The translations under genes and the position numbers were made by a program. The notes under the pieces were generated by a model. The model ran no database searches. It saw only the letters and a program-made list of their open reading frames with translations, and was not told the origin of the DNA. Below are positions 36,378-46,194 of a stretch of DNA of 56,700 nt, in pieces. This stretch comes from Vibrionaceae bacterium (GTDB taxonomy: Bacteria > Pseudomonadota > Gammaproteobacteria > Enterobacterales > Vibrionaceae): the NCBI GenBank assembly GCA_018222805.1, contig JAAEZQ010000020.1, forward strand, positions 1 to 56,700. The letters are read 5' to 3'. How positions within the stretch are numbered: position 1 is the stretch's first letter; each line of letters begins with the position of its first letter.

Positions 36378-39300
36378 ATGACACAAGTAAATCGTATTTC
36401 ATCACAAAGTCGAGTTGACCAGTCCAAGTCAGTGACTTTTGAATTCAATGGTAAGTCATACCCAGGTTATGCTGGTGACACATTGGCTTCAGCGCTATTA
36501 GCAAATGGTGTTGATGTTGTAGGTCGTAGTTTTAAATACAGTCGTCCTCGCGGCATCATCGCGGCAGGTGCAGAAGAGCCAAATGCAATCTTCCAACTTG
36601 GTGCGACAGAAGCCACACAGGTTCCAAACATCCGTGCAACACAGCAAGAGCTTTACGATGGTCTTGTTTGTCAGTCAACCAATGGCTGGCCGAATGTTGA
36701 TAAAGATGTAATGGGCGTTTTAGGTAAAGTCGGCGGTGGCATGATGCCTCCAGGCTTTTACTACAAAACATTCATGTACCCAAAATCAATGTGGGAAACC
36801 TACGAAAAATACATTCGTAGCGCTGCGGGACTAGGTCGTTCACCATTAGAGAACGATCCTGACCGTTACGAAAACATCAACCAACACTGCGACGTTTTAG
36901 TCGTTGGTGCAGGCCCTGCAGGATTAATGGCGGCATTAACAGCAGCACGCAGCGGTGCTCGCGTTATTCTGGCTGATGAACAAAGTGAGATGGGCGGCAA
37001 CCTGCTTAACACTAAAGAGCAAGTAGATGGCCGACCAGCGACTGAGTGGGTACAAGAGGTTCTAGCGGAGCTGGAAGCTTGCCCAGAAGTGAAGTTACTA
37101 CCGCGCTCAACCGTGAATGGCTACCATGACCATAACTTTCTAACTATTCACGAGCGTTGTACTGATCACCTGACAGATTTAGCGCCTAAGCATACCGCTC
37201 GCCAGCGTTTGCATCGAGTTCGTGCGAAATGGGTAGTGTTGGCATCAGGTTCGCACGAGCGCCCACTTGTATTTGGTAACAACGACTTACCAGGCAGCAT
37301 GCTTTGTAGCGCTGTATCGACATACATCAACCGTTACTCAGTCGTACCGGGTCAAAGCCTTGTCGTTATGACGACGAATGACAGTGGTTACCAGACGGCA
37401 TTGGATTGGCATGGCGCTGGTCGTAAGGTCAGTGCAGTTGTTGATACCCGAGCGAATGCGGATAGTGCAATAATCCAGAACGTGGTTAAAGCGGGTATTC
37501 GTGTCATCAAAGGCTCTGCGGTTGTTGAAGCTCTGGGAAGCAAGCGTGTGACTGGGGTACGTATTAACAAACTCGACGCGAGCGGTAAGAAAGTTGAAGG
37601 CTCAAGCGAGACGATACAAGTTGATACGATTGCGACATCTGGTGGCTACAGCCCGGCAGTACACCTTTCTTGTCATACAGGCAGCCGTCCAGTGTGGAAC
37701 GAAGAGGTTATCGGTTTTGTTCCTGGTGAAACTAAGCAGAAGCAACTGATTGCAGGTGCGATCAACGGTAACTTTACTACTAAAGGTGCAATGCAAGAAG
37801 GTATTGACGCTGGTAATAAAGCAATCCAAGAGTTAGGCCTGAGTGCAGTGGATGTTGCACTACCAAAAACGAATGAGCTACCGGTTGCTAAGCCAATGGC
37901 ATTGTTCCATATTCCGCATCCTAAAAAGACATCGAAAGCGCCTAAACAGTTTGTTGACTTCCAAAATGACGTAACAGCGGCTGGTATTGAACTGGCCTGT
38001 CGCGAAGGTTTTGAGTCTATCGAGCATGTTAAACGTTACACAGCAATGGGCTTTGGTACCGACCAAGGTAAGCTAGGTAACATTAATGGTATGGCTATCG
38101 CCGCTAACGCGCTGAACAAGTCAATTCCGGAAACGGGTACGACGATTTTCCGTCCGAACTATACGCCAGTTACCTTTGGTGCGATTGCGGGACGTAACTG
38201 TAAAGAGCTGTTTGATCCTAAGCGTTACACGGCAATGCACCAGTGGCACTTAGACAATGGCGCAGAGTTTGAAAACGTTGGTCAATGGAAGCGTCCATGG
38301 TATTTCCCAAAACCAGCAGAGACGATGCAACAAGCTCTCGACCGTGAGTGTCTGGCAGTACGTAACTCAGTCGGTATTCTGGACGCATCAACACTTGGTA
38401 AGATCGACATTCAAGGTAAAGATGCGCGTGAATTCTTAGGCCGTATTTACAGTAATGCATGGGCAAAACTGCCAATTGGTAAGTGTCGCTACGGCTTAAT
38501 GTGTGGCGAAGACGGTATGGTGTTTGACGATGGTGTTACGTCATGTCTTGGTGAAAACCACTTCTTGATGACGACGACTACCGGTGGTGCAGCACACGTA
38601 CTCGAGTGGTTAGAGCTATACCATCAAACAGAATGGCCGGAACTTGAAGTGTACTTTACTTCGGTTACTGACCACTGGGCGACGGCGACGATTTCAGGTC
38701 CAAACAGCCGCAAACTGCTGCAAGAGTTAACTGACTGTGACCTAAGCAAAGAAAACTTTGCGTTCATGGACTGGAAACAAGCGACGGTTGCTGGTGTACC
38801 CGCGCGAATCTTCCGTATCTCTTTCACTGGCGAACTGTCATTCGAAATCAACGTACAGGCGAACTATGGCCTACACGTTTGGAAGAAGTTGATGGAACAC
38901 GGTGCGAAATATGACATCACGCCTTACGGCACTGAAACGATGCATATTTTACGTGCAGAGAAAGGTTTCATCATCGCAGGTCAGGATACAGACGGAAGTG
39001 TTCACCCTTACGACTTAGGCATGGGATGGTGTGTGGCAAACAGCAAACCATTCAGCTTTATCGGTAAGCGAGGTATGGCACGAGAAGATTGTGTGAGAGA
39101 GAACCGTAAGCAATTGGTTGGCTTGAAAACAATCGACCCGAATGTGGTTATTCCTGAAGGTTCACAAGGTGTGATCGATCCAAATGCGCCGATTCCAGTT
39201 CCAATGGTTGGGCATATTACTTCTAGCTACTGGAGTGCAAACCTCAATCGCAGTATCGCGATGGGCTTTGTAAAAGGTGGTCTGGACCGCATGGGAGAAA

Positions 39301-39395
39301 AGGTCTACTACCCACAAGCTGATGGTAGTGTGATTGAAGCTGAAATCTGTAGCACTGTATTTTTGGATCCAAAGGGAGAGCGCCAAAATGTCTGA
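36378..39395 (+). CDS. soxA: Sarcosine oxidase alpha subunit
   Basis: 1005 residues. N-terminal 2Fe-2S-fold domain without cluster cysteines (about 20-100), a NAD-binding two-dinucleotide domain (about 170-480, LVVGAGPAGLMAALTAAR) and a C-terminal aminomethyltransferase (GcvT-like) folate domain (about 610-1000). It channels the methyl-derived carbon to tetrahydrofolate. The ATG at 36378 has AAGGAG eight bases upstream; a GTG at 36369 is within that site. It overlaps soxG by eight bases (ATGTCTGA). Confidence 0.95.
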   Translation: MTQVNRISSQSRVDQSKSVTFEFNGKSYPGYAGDTLASALLANGVDVVGRSFKYSRPRGIIAAGAEEPNAIFQLGATEATQVPNIRATQQELYDGLVCQSTNGWPNVDKDVMGVLGKVGGGMMPPGFYYKTFMYPKSMWETYEKYIRSAAGLGRSPLENDPDRYENINQHCDVLVVGAGPAGLMAALTAARSGARVILADEQSEMGGNLLNTKEQVDGRPATEWVQEVLAELEACPEVKLLPRSTVNGYHDHNFLTIHERCTDHLTDLAPKHTARQRLHRVRAKWVVLASGSHERPLVFGNNDLPGSMLCSAVSTYINRYSVVPGQSLVVMTTNDSGYQTALDWHGAGRKVSAVVDTRANADSAIIQNVVKAGIRVIKGSAVVEALGSKRVTGVRINKLDASGKKVEGSSETIQVDTIATSGGYSPAVHLSCHTGSRPVWNEEVIGFVPGETKQKQLIAGAINGNFTTKGAMQEGIDAGNKAIQELGLSAVDVALPKTNELPVAKPMALFHIPHPKKTSKAPKQFVDFQNDVTAAGIELACREGFESIEHVKRYTAMGFGTDQGKLGNINGMAIAANALNKSIPETGTTIFRPNYTPVTFGAIAGRNCKELFDPKRYTAMHQWHLDNGAEFENVGQWKRPWYFPKPAETMQQALDRECLAVRNSVGILDASTLGKIDIQGKDAREFLGRIYSNAWAKLPIGKCRYGLMCGEDGMVFDDGVTSCLGENHFLMTTTTGGAAHVLEWLELYHQTEWPELEVYFTSVTDHWATATISGPNSRKLLQELTDCDLSKENFAFMDWKQATVAGVPARIFRISFTGELSFEINVQANYGLHVWKKLMEHGAKYDITPYGTETMHILRAEKGFIIAGQDTDGSVHPYDLGMGWCVANSKPFSFIGKRGMAREDCVRENRKQLVGLKTIDPNVVIPEGSQGVIDPNAPIPVPMVGHITSSYWSANLNRSIAMGFVKGGLDRMGEKVYYPQADGSVIEAEICSTVFLDPKGERQNV

Positions 39396-40056
39396 TACAA
39401 CACTGATTGAACAAGAAAATATACAACCATTGGTTGACCAAATGAACCAGGTTCCTGGTGGGGAAATTTTCGGTGAATCTCCTTTGCATCACGCAGAGTT
39501 CGACAAATTAGCAAGTATGCCGCCAGATCGACAAGGTGTTGTTCTGAAAGAAGTGAAGCTGATGGGGCATCTGACGTTACGATGCAACCCTGAAAACGAA
39601 GAAATGATCAAAAAGGCATCTTCGATTCTTGGCTTCTCATTACCGTTAGAGCCTTTGACATCAATGTCTAAAGGAGAGTTTGCTGCTCGTTGGCTGGCAC
39701 CGGATGAATGGTTGATCACCGTCCCTGGATTGGCTGCATTTGATGTTGAGTCTGCGTTTCGTGAGCAAATGAAAGGTCACTACTCTCTTGTGAACGGTAG
39801 CGGCGGGTCAACGATTCTAGAGTTATCTGGTACTCATGCCGTTGATGTTCTGAAAAAGTCGATGCCGATTGATGTTCACCTGAAGGAATTTCCTGTTGGT
39901 AAGGTTGTATCAACGGTATTTGCGAAAAGTGGCGCAATCATTCGTCGCCTTGATGAAGATAAGTTCGAGTTGGTCGTTCGCCGTAGTTTTGCTGACTACC
40001 TATGGTTGTGGATTCAAGATGCAAGCTTGGAGTTTGGTCTGGCCATCGCTAAATAA
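39388..40056 (+). CDS. soxG: Sarcosine oxidase gamma subunit
   Basis: 222 residues. GcvT-like fold without its own folate site, with WLAPDEWLI and VVRRSFADYLWLWIQDA blocks typical of SoxG. It starts inside the last codons of soxA, so translation is coupled. It closes the soxBDAG core and is followed by an intercistronic stem-loop and then purU. Confidence 0.92.
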   Translation: MSDTTLIEQENIQPLVDQMNQVPGGEIFGESPLHHAEFDKLASMPPDRQGVVLKEVKLMGHLTLRCNPENEEMIKKASSILGFSLPLEPLTSMSKGEFAARWLAPDEWLITVPGLAAFDVESAFREQMKGHYSLVNGSGGSTILELSGTHAVDVLKKSMPIDVHLKEFPVGKVVSTVFAKSGAIIRRLDEDKFELVVRRSFADYLWLWIQDASLEFGLAIAK

Positions 40057-40077
40057 AAGCTAGCTAAGTTGTTATCG

Positions 40078-40100
40078 AGCCGGTACGGGATGTACCGGCT
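40078..40100 (+). other. Intercistronic stem-loop between soxG and purU
   Basis: A 9-bp perfect stem (AGCCGGTAC / GTACCGGCT) with a GGGAT loop and no T run. It may mark a processing or stability boundary inside the operon or act as a leaky stop. Confidence 0.6.
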
Positions 40101-40121
40101 ATACCATAAGTAGAGGGAACT

Positions 40122-40988
40122 ATGGAAAATTCAACTCAAACTTGGATTCTTACCGCACATTGTCCAAGTGTAAGCGGTACTGTTGACGTCGTTACACGTT
40201 ATCTGGCGAGTGTTGGTCACTATATCAACGAAATTCAGTCATTTGATGACAGAGCAACGGGGCAGTTTTTTATTCGTATTGAGTTTATTCCTGCAGAACC
40301 AGATTTTGATCCGCAGCGGTTTGACTCAGAGTTTGGTGTAAGAGCGAAAGATTTCTCTATGGAGTGGAATCTGACCGCTTCTGGTCACCGTATGCGCATG
40401 GCAATCCTGGTCTCAAAATATGATCACTGTTTGAACGATTTGCTTTATCGCTATCGTACTGGTCAGTTGAACGTTGAAGTGCCGGTTATCATCTCCAACC
40501 ATCCAGATTTAGAAAACTTGGCTAAGTGGCATGGTATTCCTTACTACCATTTGCCTATTACTCCTGAAACGAAACCAGAGCAGGAAGCTGAAATTATTCG
40601 CTTGTTAGATGAGTACGATATTGAATTGGTCGTACTGGCTCGCTACATGCAGATACTATCCCCTTGGCTATGTGAACGCTTAAGTGGACGTGCAATCAAT
40701 ATCCATCACTCGTTGTTACCTGGTTTTAAAGGTGCTCGCCCGTACCATCAGGCTTGGGAAAAAGGCGTGAAGATGGTCGGCGCAACGGCTCACTACGTTA
40801 ACAATGATTTGGACGAAGGTCCGATTATCTCTCAAGGACTTCAGGAAGTAGGGCACGCTCACTACCCAGAAGATTTGATTGCTAAAGGTCAGGATGTTGA
40901 ACGAATTACATTGTTTAACGCCGTAAAACATCATGTTGAGAAACGGGTATTTTTATCCGGTACTCGTACTATTATTCTCAGCCACTGA
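40122..40988 (+). CDS. purU: Formyltetrahydrofolate deformylase
   Basis: 288 residues: an N-terminal ACT domain (about 8-85, LTAHCPSVSGTVDVVTRYL) and a formyltransferase-type catalytic domain (about 90-288). The catalytic blocks NIHHSLLPGFKGARPYHQAW and GATAHYVNNDLDEGPII are intact. It hydrolyses 10-formyl-tetrahydrofolate to formate and free folate, which sarcosine oxidase needs as acceptor. AGAGGG precedes the ATG; sdaA follows after 15 bases. Confidence 0.94.
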   Translation: MENSTQTWILTAHCPSVSGTVDVVTRYLASVGHYINEIQSFDDRATGQFFIRIEFIPAEPDFDPQRFDSEFGVRAKDFSMEWNLTASGHRMRMAILVSKYDHCLNDLLYRYRTGQLNVEVPVIISNHPDLENLAKWHGIPYYHLPITPETKPEQEAEIIRLLDEYDIELVVLARYMQILSPWLCERLSGRAINIHHSLLPGFKGARPYHQAWEKGVKMVGATAHYVNNDLDEGPIISQGLQEVGHAHYPEDLIAKGQDVERITLFNAVKHHVEKRVFLSGTRTIILSH

Positions 40989-41003
40989 TAGGAGTAGCTA
41001 GCG

Positions 41004-42383
41004 ATGTCTATCAGTGTGTTTGATTTGTTTAAAATTGGCGTTGGGCCATCAAGTTCCCATACCGTTGGTCCTATGATCGCCGCCAATCGGTTTGCGAATG
41101 AGTTAGATGAGTTAAATTTCTTGGAAGCGACTCAGAGAATCGTGGTTAAGTTAATGGGCTCCTTGAGTGCGACTGGCGTTGGCCATGGCACGGATTCCGC
41201 CATCGTCGTTGGTCTGATGGGAGAACTGCCGGAGAGCGTAGATACGGCAACGATCCCTGTCATCACGCAGGAACTAAAGCAAGGTGGTAACTTGTGGCTA
41301 AAACGGAAAAAGCTAGTCCCTTTTGACTGGCTAAACGACATGAAATTCTTACGTGAAGTGCATCCTTATCACCCTAACGCAATGGAAATCATTGCCATCG
41401 ATGAATCAGGTAATACGTTGTATCGAAACGTGTACTTTTCTGTGGGCGGCGGCTTTATTTTAGACAAGAAGGAAGCTCAGCCTGAGGCTTCTGAAACAGA
41501 TACTGTCGCTCTCCCTTATGACTTTAATAGCGGCGAAGAGCTCCTCCAGCTATGCAAAGAAAATAAACTTACTATCAGCGAGCTAATGCTGGAAAATGAA
41601 AAAGTTTGGCGCTCTGAACAGGAGATCCGAGATGGCTTACTCAGTATCTGGTACGCCATGAAATCTTGTATTTCTAATGGTCTCAGTGCTGAAGGAGTGT
41701 TACCCGGCGGGCTGAATGTTAAAAGACGTGCAAAGAAACTTTTCGACTCGCTTGTTTATTGCGCCAACCCGAATGTCATCAGTTCCACACTAAGCGGGAT
41801 GGATTGGGTCAATTTATACGCGTTAGCAGTCAATGAAGAAAATGCGGCTGGTGGTCGAATGGTGACTGCACCGACGAATGGTGCGGCGGGTATCATCCCT
41901 GCTGTCTTAATGTACTTCAAAGAGTTCACGCCGAATTGCTCTGACGAACAGGTGGTTGATTTCCTTTTAACTGCCGCAGCAATAGGCATTTTATGTAAGA
42001 AAAATGCTTCTATCTCTGGCGCAGAAGTTGGTTGCCAAGGTGAAGTTGGCTCTGCTTGTGCCATGGCAGCTGCTGGCGTTTGTGCCGTTCTTGGAGGAAC
42101 GCCGTTACAAATTGAAAATGCAGCAGAAATAGGCTTAGAACATAACTTGGGATTGACTTGTGATCCGGTTGGAGGACTCGTCCAAGTACCTTGTATTGAA
42201 CGTAATGCCATTGCTGCAATGAAAGCGATCAACGCTGCACAGATGGCGCTACGTGGTGATGGAGAGCATTTTGTGTCTCTGGATAAAGTCATTAAAACGA
42301 TGCGTGATACAGGCTTGGATATGCAGGATAAATATAAAGAAACATCGACAGGTGGCTTAGCTGTTAATGTGATTGAGTGTTGA
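41004..42383 (+). CDS. sdaA: L-serine dehydratase (iron-sulfur, single chain)
   Basis: 459 residues. It turns serine into pyruvate and ammonia, the exit of the pathway to central metabolism. The N-terminal beta domain starts [20 protein letters not shown], the catalytic alpha domain follows from about residue 185, and the iron-sulfur cysteines lie in [18 protein letters not shown] and [15 protein letters not shown] precedes the ATG. It ends the glyA-sox-purU-sdaA run. Confidence 0.94.
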   Translation: MSISVFDLFKIGVGPSSSHTVGPMIAANRFANELDELNFLEATQRIVVKLMGSLSATGVGHGTDSAIVVGLMGELPESVDTATIPVITQELKQGGNLWLKRKKLVPFDWLNDMKFLREVHPYHPNAMEIIAIDESGNTLYRNVYFSVGGGFILDKKEAQPEASETDTVALPYDFNSGEELLQLCKENKLTISELMLENEKVWRSEQEIRDGLLSIWYAMKSCISNGLSAEGVLPGGLNVKRRAKKLFDSLVYCANPNVISSTLSGMDWVNLYALAVNEENAAGGRMVTAPTNGAAGIIPAVLMYFKEFTPNCSDEQVVDFLLTAAAIGILCKKNASISGAEVGCQGEVGSACAMAAAGVCAVLGGTPLQIENAAEIGLEHNLGLTCDPVGGLVQVPCIERNAIAAMKAINAAQMALRGDGEHFVSLDKVIKTMRDTGLDMQDKYKETSTGGLAVNVIEC

Positions 42384-42431
42384 TATTTTTTATCTCTCGT
42401 CCTTGATGTTGACATTCACTTACTAAGCCAG

Positions 42432-42467
42432 AGAAGACACAGAACTTTCTGTGTCTTCTTTTTTTAT
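42432..42467 (+). terminator. Terminator of the sox-sdaA operon
   Basis: An inverted repeat of 12 bp (GAAGACACAGAA / TTCTGTGTCTTC) with a very short loop is followed by seven T. It also lies at the 3' end of the converging araC-like gene. Confidence 0.9.
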
Positions 42468-42471
42468 GGGG

Positions 42472-43512
42472 CTATTTTAAAATCCGGCTTGGTTTGTTAG
42501 CGCGTTTGATGAGTTGAGTTGGTGTGTAACCAAAAAAGTCTTTAAAACAGTTGCTGAAGTGGCTGCTGCTGACAAAGCCACAGCTTAAGCCAATCTGAAT
42601 GATAGGCTCTTTATTTTTTTCCAGTTCTTTATGAGCCGCTAGCAGACGTAGCTTCAGATAATACCTCGATGGTGAGATATCTAGATGAGTTTGAAATAGC
42701 CGTTCTAACTGTCTTCGCGACATAGATAAAAATCGCGCAAGTTCTTCGGGCGTCAAAGGCTCTTCAATGTTTGACTCCATTAGGGTAATGGCGTCTTGTA
42801 ATGCTTCAGGGCGGGCAAGGGTATCCACGTACGGTTTACTCGGTTGGCTATGTAATATTGCCTGCCGCCCCTCAGATGCTTGATCACAACTTAAGATCTC
42901 GCGTACCGCTCGCACTAACTTTTTATCAAATTTCGCCTCAATGATACTCAGCATCATCTCCATTGCACTATTCGGGCCTGCGCAACTGGCGTGATTGGTC
43001 GAAACTTCATACGTATGGGAGGATAATTCTAGAGTAGGGAAGGTAGCATGAATAAACTGATGACTGTTGGGATGCACCGCCGAAGGCGTGGTTTTTTCGA
43101 GCGTGTCCGCATGTGCCAAGGCGATGGTTCCATTCCAGATGCTTCCCAGGCCCACTTTTTGATTGTGAGCGGAAGTTAAACACTCAGTTAGGGCGAGTGA
43201 AGCTTGAGTGCTGCAACGGTAACCTCCGCAAACAAACAGCCAATCCAGAGAGCCTCTGTTATGTAGATTTAACGATTCAACCGTTGCATCTGTTGCTATA
43301 TCGATACCAATATCACTCAATACTTTACGCGAATCGATACCAAAGGTCTGGATTTGAAATAAACTGGTTTCATGTACAAGGTTTGCAGTAATGAGCGCAT
43401 CCATTGCAGCGGTAAACGCCATGAGAGAAAAATGTGGTTGGAGAATAAAGCCGATTCTGATTGGTTCAGGGCAAGTATTGCGCTGATTAGATTGCGGGGA
43501 TGTCACCTGCAT
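42472..43512 (-). CDS. Second GbdR-like AraC-family regulator with DJ-1/PfpI domain
   Basis: 346 residues. N-terminal amidotransferase-like sensor domain (about 20-185, IGFILQPHFSLMAFTAAMDAL, LFVCGGYRC) and C-terminal AraC helix-turn-helix pair (about 230-335, LARFLSMSRRQLERLF, IGLSCGFVSSSHFSNCFK). It lies convergent to sdaA at the end of the sox operon. In Pseudomonas, SouR is a GbdR paralogue that responds to sarcosine; this gene may play that part. The ATG at 43512 is chosen; a TTG at 43542 lacks family support. Confidence 0.85.
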   Translation of the reverse strand: MQVTSPQSNQRNTCPEPIRIGFILQPHFSLMAFTAAMDALITANLVHETSLFQIQTFGIDSRKVLSDIGIDIATDATVESLNLHNRGSLDWLFVCGGYRCSTQASLALTECLTSAHNQKVGLGSIWNGTIALAHADTLEKTTPSAVHPNSHQFIHATFPTLELSSHTYEVSTNHASCAGPNSAMEMMLSIIEAKFDKKLVRAVREILSCDQASEGRQAILHSQPSKPYVDTLARPEALQDAITLMESNIEEPLTPEELARFLSMSRRQLERLFQTHLDISPSRYYLKLRLLAAHKELEKNKEPIIQIGLSCGFVSSSHFSNCFKDFFGYTPTQLIKRANKPSRILK

Positions 43513-43979
43513 TTCCTTCTCTCTTACTCTTAATTTAAACAAATTATTACTCTACCCAGATAACCTCATGATGCTAGGTTCAGCTCGCTTCTCGGGAGCG
43601 TGTCACTGGCCCAATTTCTGCGTCAACTAACTTGGAAAGAGCTCGCTATTCCACTGCGGTATTTTCTTGGAACTTGAGCCAGTGACAACGCTCTGAATCT
43701 AGAAGTCATTTGGGTATATATTTAGGCATAAATATAGTCTGACGGCTAATGTCTTTGACAGAGATTGTGAAGGTGTGTGAAAGAGAGCTGATGATATAAC
43801 TTTTGGGCGAGACTATGACTAGTTAGAGTAAACCAACCAGAACCCAGCCTTCAGATAATTATTCGTATCCCAAAACGTCAAAGACCACCGCTGTCGGCGG
43901 AGGTCAATTTGTACGGGCCTGGTAAATTTTTTCCATTTAAGTACATCATCCCGAACGGTTGTTTTTCTAATAATTCCGT
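43513..43979. other. Intergenic region between araC-like and transketolase genes
   Basis: No credible gene. It holds the regulator's promoter, a long imperfect inverted repeat (43588-43704) and, at its end, the transketolase terminator. Confidence 0.5.
43588..43704. repeat. Long imperfect inverted repeat, possible mobile-element relic
   Basis: GAGCGTGTCACTGGCCCAA (43596-43614) pairs with the complement of 43674-43693, with one mismatch and one extra base. The outer ends CTTCT / AGAAG extend the symmetry. The inner 59 bases can be read as a 19-residue open stretch (LRQLTWKELAIPLRYFLGT), which may be a transposase scrap or chance. No family was recognised. Confidence 0.5.
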
Positions 43980-44018
43980 AAAAAAAGCCACGCACTAGGA
44001 CAATAAAAAGTACGTGGC
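43980..44018 (-). terminator. Terminator of the transketolase gene
   Basis: On the minus strand GCCACGTACT pairs with AGTGCGTGGC (one G-T) around a 12-base loop, followed by seven T. A near twin with the same GCCACGCAC arm ends the second PTS copy at 51163-51204. Confidence 0.85.
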
Positions 44019-44055
44019 GACCGGAAAACCCGTAAAGGAGCAAAACGATTATTAT

Positions 44056-46044
44056 TTAAATCAGCTCTTTCGCTGCCTCAAGCACCTTCTCGACTGTAAA
44101 GCCGAACATCTTGAACAGCTCACCAGCTGGTGCTGATTCACCGAAGGTCGTCATACCTATAATGCGGCCATTCAGACCAACGTACTTGTACCAGTAATCG
44201 GCAATACCTGCTTCTACTGCTACACGTGCAGTAACATCAGATGGCAGTACTGTTTCACGATACTCGATATCTTGTGCGTCGAACACATCAGTTGCTGGTA
44301 TAGAAACAACACGTACCGCTTTGCCTTCTTCAGTCAGTTTCGCGGCAGCTTCTACTGCCAACTCAACTTCAGACCCGGTTGCAATCAGGATAAGCTCTGG
44401 CTTACCTGCACAGTCTTTCAGTATGTAGCCGCCCTTCGCAATGTTAGCTAATTGTTCTGCATCACGTTCCTGCTGCGCCAGGTTCTGACGTGAAAAGATC
44501 AAAGACGTTGGGCCGTCTTTACGCTCAATCGCATATTTCCAAGCGACTGCAGACTCAACCTGGTCACACGGACGCCAAGTACTCATGTTTGGCGTGAGAC
44601 GTAGTGATGCCATTTGCTCAACTGGTTGGTGAGTTGGGCCATCTTCACCCAGACCGATAGAGTCGTGCGTGTACACCTGAATGTTCTGCACTTTCATCAG
44701 GGCCGCCATACGCATTGCATTACGTGCGTATTCCATGAACATTAGGAACGTTGCACCGTAAGGAACGAAACCACCGTGTAGAGCAATCCCGTTCATTATG
44801 GCTGTCATACCGAACTCACGTACACCGTAGTGAATATAGTTACCAGAGAAGTCTTCGCGAGTCAGAGATTTAGAACCAGACCACATAGTCAAGTTAGATG
44901 GAGCCAGGTCTGCAGAGCCGCCCATAAATTCTGGCAACAACTTACCGAAAGCTTCCAGTGTATTCTGCGACGCTTTACGTGATGCGATATCGGCCGGATT
45001 TGCCTGCAGGTCAGCGATAATCGCAGAGGCTTTTTCTTCCCACTCAGCTGGCAGTTCACCGATAACGCGGCGCTTAAACTCAGCCGCCAGATCTGGGTAG
45101 GCGGCTGCGTACGCTTCAAACTTAGCGTTCCACGCGGCTTCTTTCGCTACACCAACTTCTTTGGCATCCCATTCGGCGTAAACTTCCTGCGGAATCTCAA
45201 AAGGACCGTGCTCCCAACCTAGTTCTTTACGTGTTGCTGCGATTTCTTCTGCACCTAGTGGCGCGCCGTGACAGTCGTGAGAGCCAGACTTGTTAGGAGA
45301 ACCGAAACCGATAATCGTCTTAGTACAGATCAGTGTAGGACGCGGGTCTGCTTTAGCCGCTTCAATTGCTGCGTTGATTGCTTCAGAGTCGTGACCGTCT
45401 ACCGCTGGGATTACATGCCAGCCGTACGCTTCAAAACGCTTAGGTGTATCGTCAGAGAACCAACCTTCAACGTGACCGTCGATAGAGATGCCATTGTCAT
45501 CCCAGAACGCGATTAGCTTGCCTAGACCTAGCGTACCTGCCAGAGAACATGCCTCGTGCGAGATACCTTCCATCAAACAGCCGTCACCCATGAACACGTA
45601 AGTGAAGTGGTCAACGATGTCGTGGCCTTCTTTGTTGAACTGAGCAGCCAGTGCTTTTTCTGCCAACGCCATACCTACCGCGTTAGTGATACCTTGGCCT
45701 AGTGGACCGGTTGTCGTCTCGATACCTGGTGCATAACCGTACTCAGGGTGACCCGGAGTTTTAGAATGAAGCTGACGGAAGTTTTTCAGGTCGTCGATAG
45801 ACAGATCGTAACCGGTCAGATGAAGCAGAGAGTAGATTAACATTGAACCGTGGCCGTTAGACAAGATAAAACGGTCGCGGTCAGCCCACTCTGGGTTAGT
45901 TGGGTTGTGGTTTAGGTGAGATCGCCAAAGAACTTCAGCGATATCAGCCATACCCATAGGTGCACCTGGGTGGCCAGAGTTAGCTTGTTGAACACCGTCC
46001 ATGCTTAGCGCACGGATTGCATTAGCGAGATGTTTACGTTCCAT
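44056..46044 (-). CDS. tkt: Transketolase
   Basis: 662 residues, close along its whole length to E. coli TktA. It moves two-carbon units between sugar phosphates with thiamine diphosphate. Visible: GHPGAPMG, the cofactor motif [26 protein letters not shown], and the second-domain [20 protein letters not shown]. Two ATGs compete (46050 and 46044); the second has GGA at better spacing. It follows the transaldolase gene by 150 bases, in line with pentose-phosphate handling next to the PTS genes. Confidence 0.95.
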   Translation of the reverse strand: MERKHLANAIRALSMDGVQQANSGHPGAPMGMADIAEVLWRSHLNHNPTNPEWADRDRFILSNGHGSMLIYSLLHLTGYDLSIDDLKNFRQLHSKTPGHPEYGYAPGIETTTGPLGQGITNAVGMALAEKALAAQFNKEGHDIVDHFTYVFMGDGCLMEGISHEACSLAGTLGLGKLIAFWDDNGISIDGHVEGWFSDDTPKRFEAYGWHVIPAVDGHDSEAINAAIEAAKADPRPTLICTKTIIGFGSPNKSGSHDCHGAPLGAEEIAATRKELGWEHGPFEIPQEVYAEWDAKEVGVAKEAAWNAKFEAYAAAYPDLAAEFKRRVIGELPAEWEEKASAIIADLQANPADIASRKASQNTLEAFGKLLPEFMGGSADLAPSNLTMWSGSKSLTREDFSGNYIHYGVREFGMTAIMNGIALHGGFVPYGATFLMFMEYARNAMRMAALMKVQNIQVYTHDSIGLGEDGPTHQPVEQMASLRLTPNMSTWRPCDQVESAVAWKYAIERKDGPTSLIFSRQNLAQQERDAEQLANIAKGGYILKDCAGKPELILIATGSEVELAVEAAAKLTEEGKAVRVVSIPATDVFDAQDIEYRETVLPSDVTARVAVEAGIADYWYKYVGLNGRIIGMTTFGESAPAGELFKMFGFTVEKVLEAAKELI

Positions 46045-46194
46045 AATCATATTCCGAACTAGTTTTTAAAATTCTTTAAACAGCAAAGCGTTATTAGGTG
46101 CAGGTAGAAAGCAGCTATTCATTGAAAAGGCGCAGAGTTTAGACAGGTAAACGAGCACCTGAGACACCAAAGAGCTAATTTCTAACCAGTCTAA

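Noticed and set aside
41756..42415. 219-codon minus-strand frame opposite sdaA
   Set aside because: It mirrors the conserved SdaA catalytic domain and has no recognisable motif or ribosome-binding site of its own.
43819..44043. 74-codon minus-strand frame past transketolase
   Set aside because: It runs through the transketolase terminator and has no family features.
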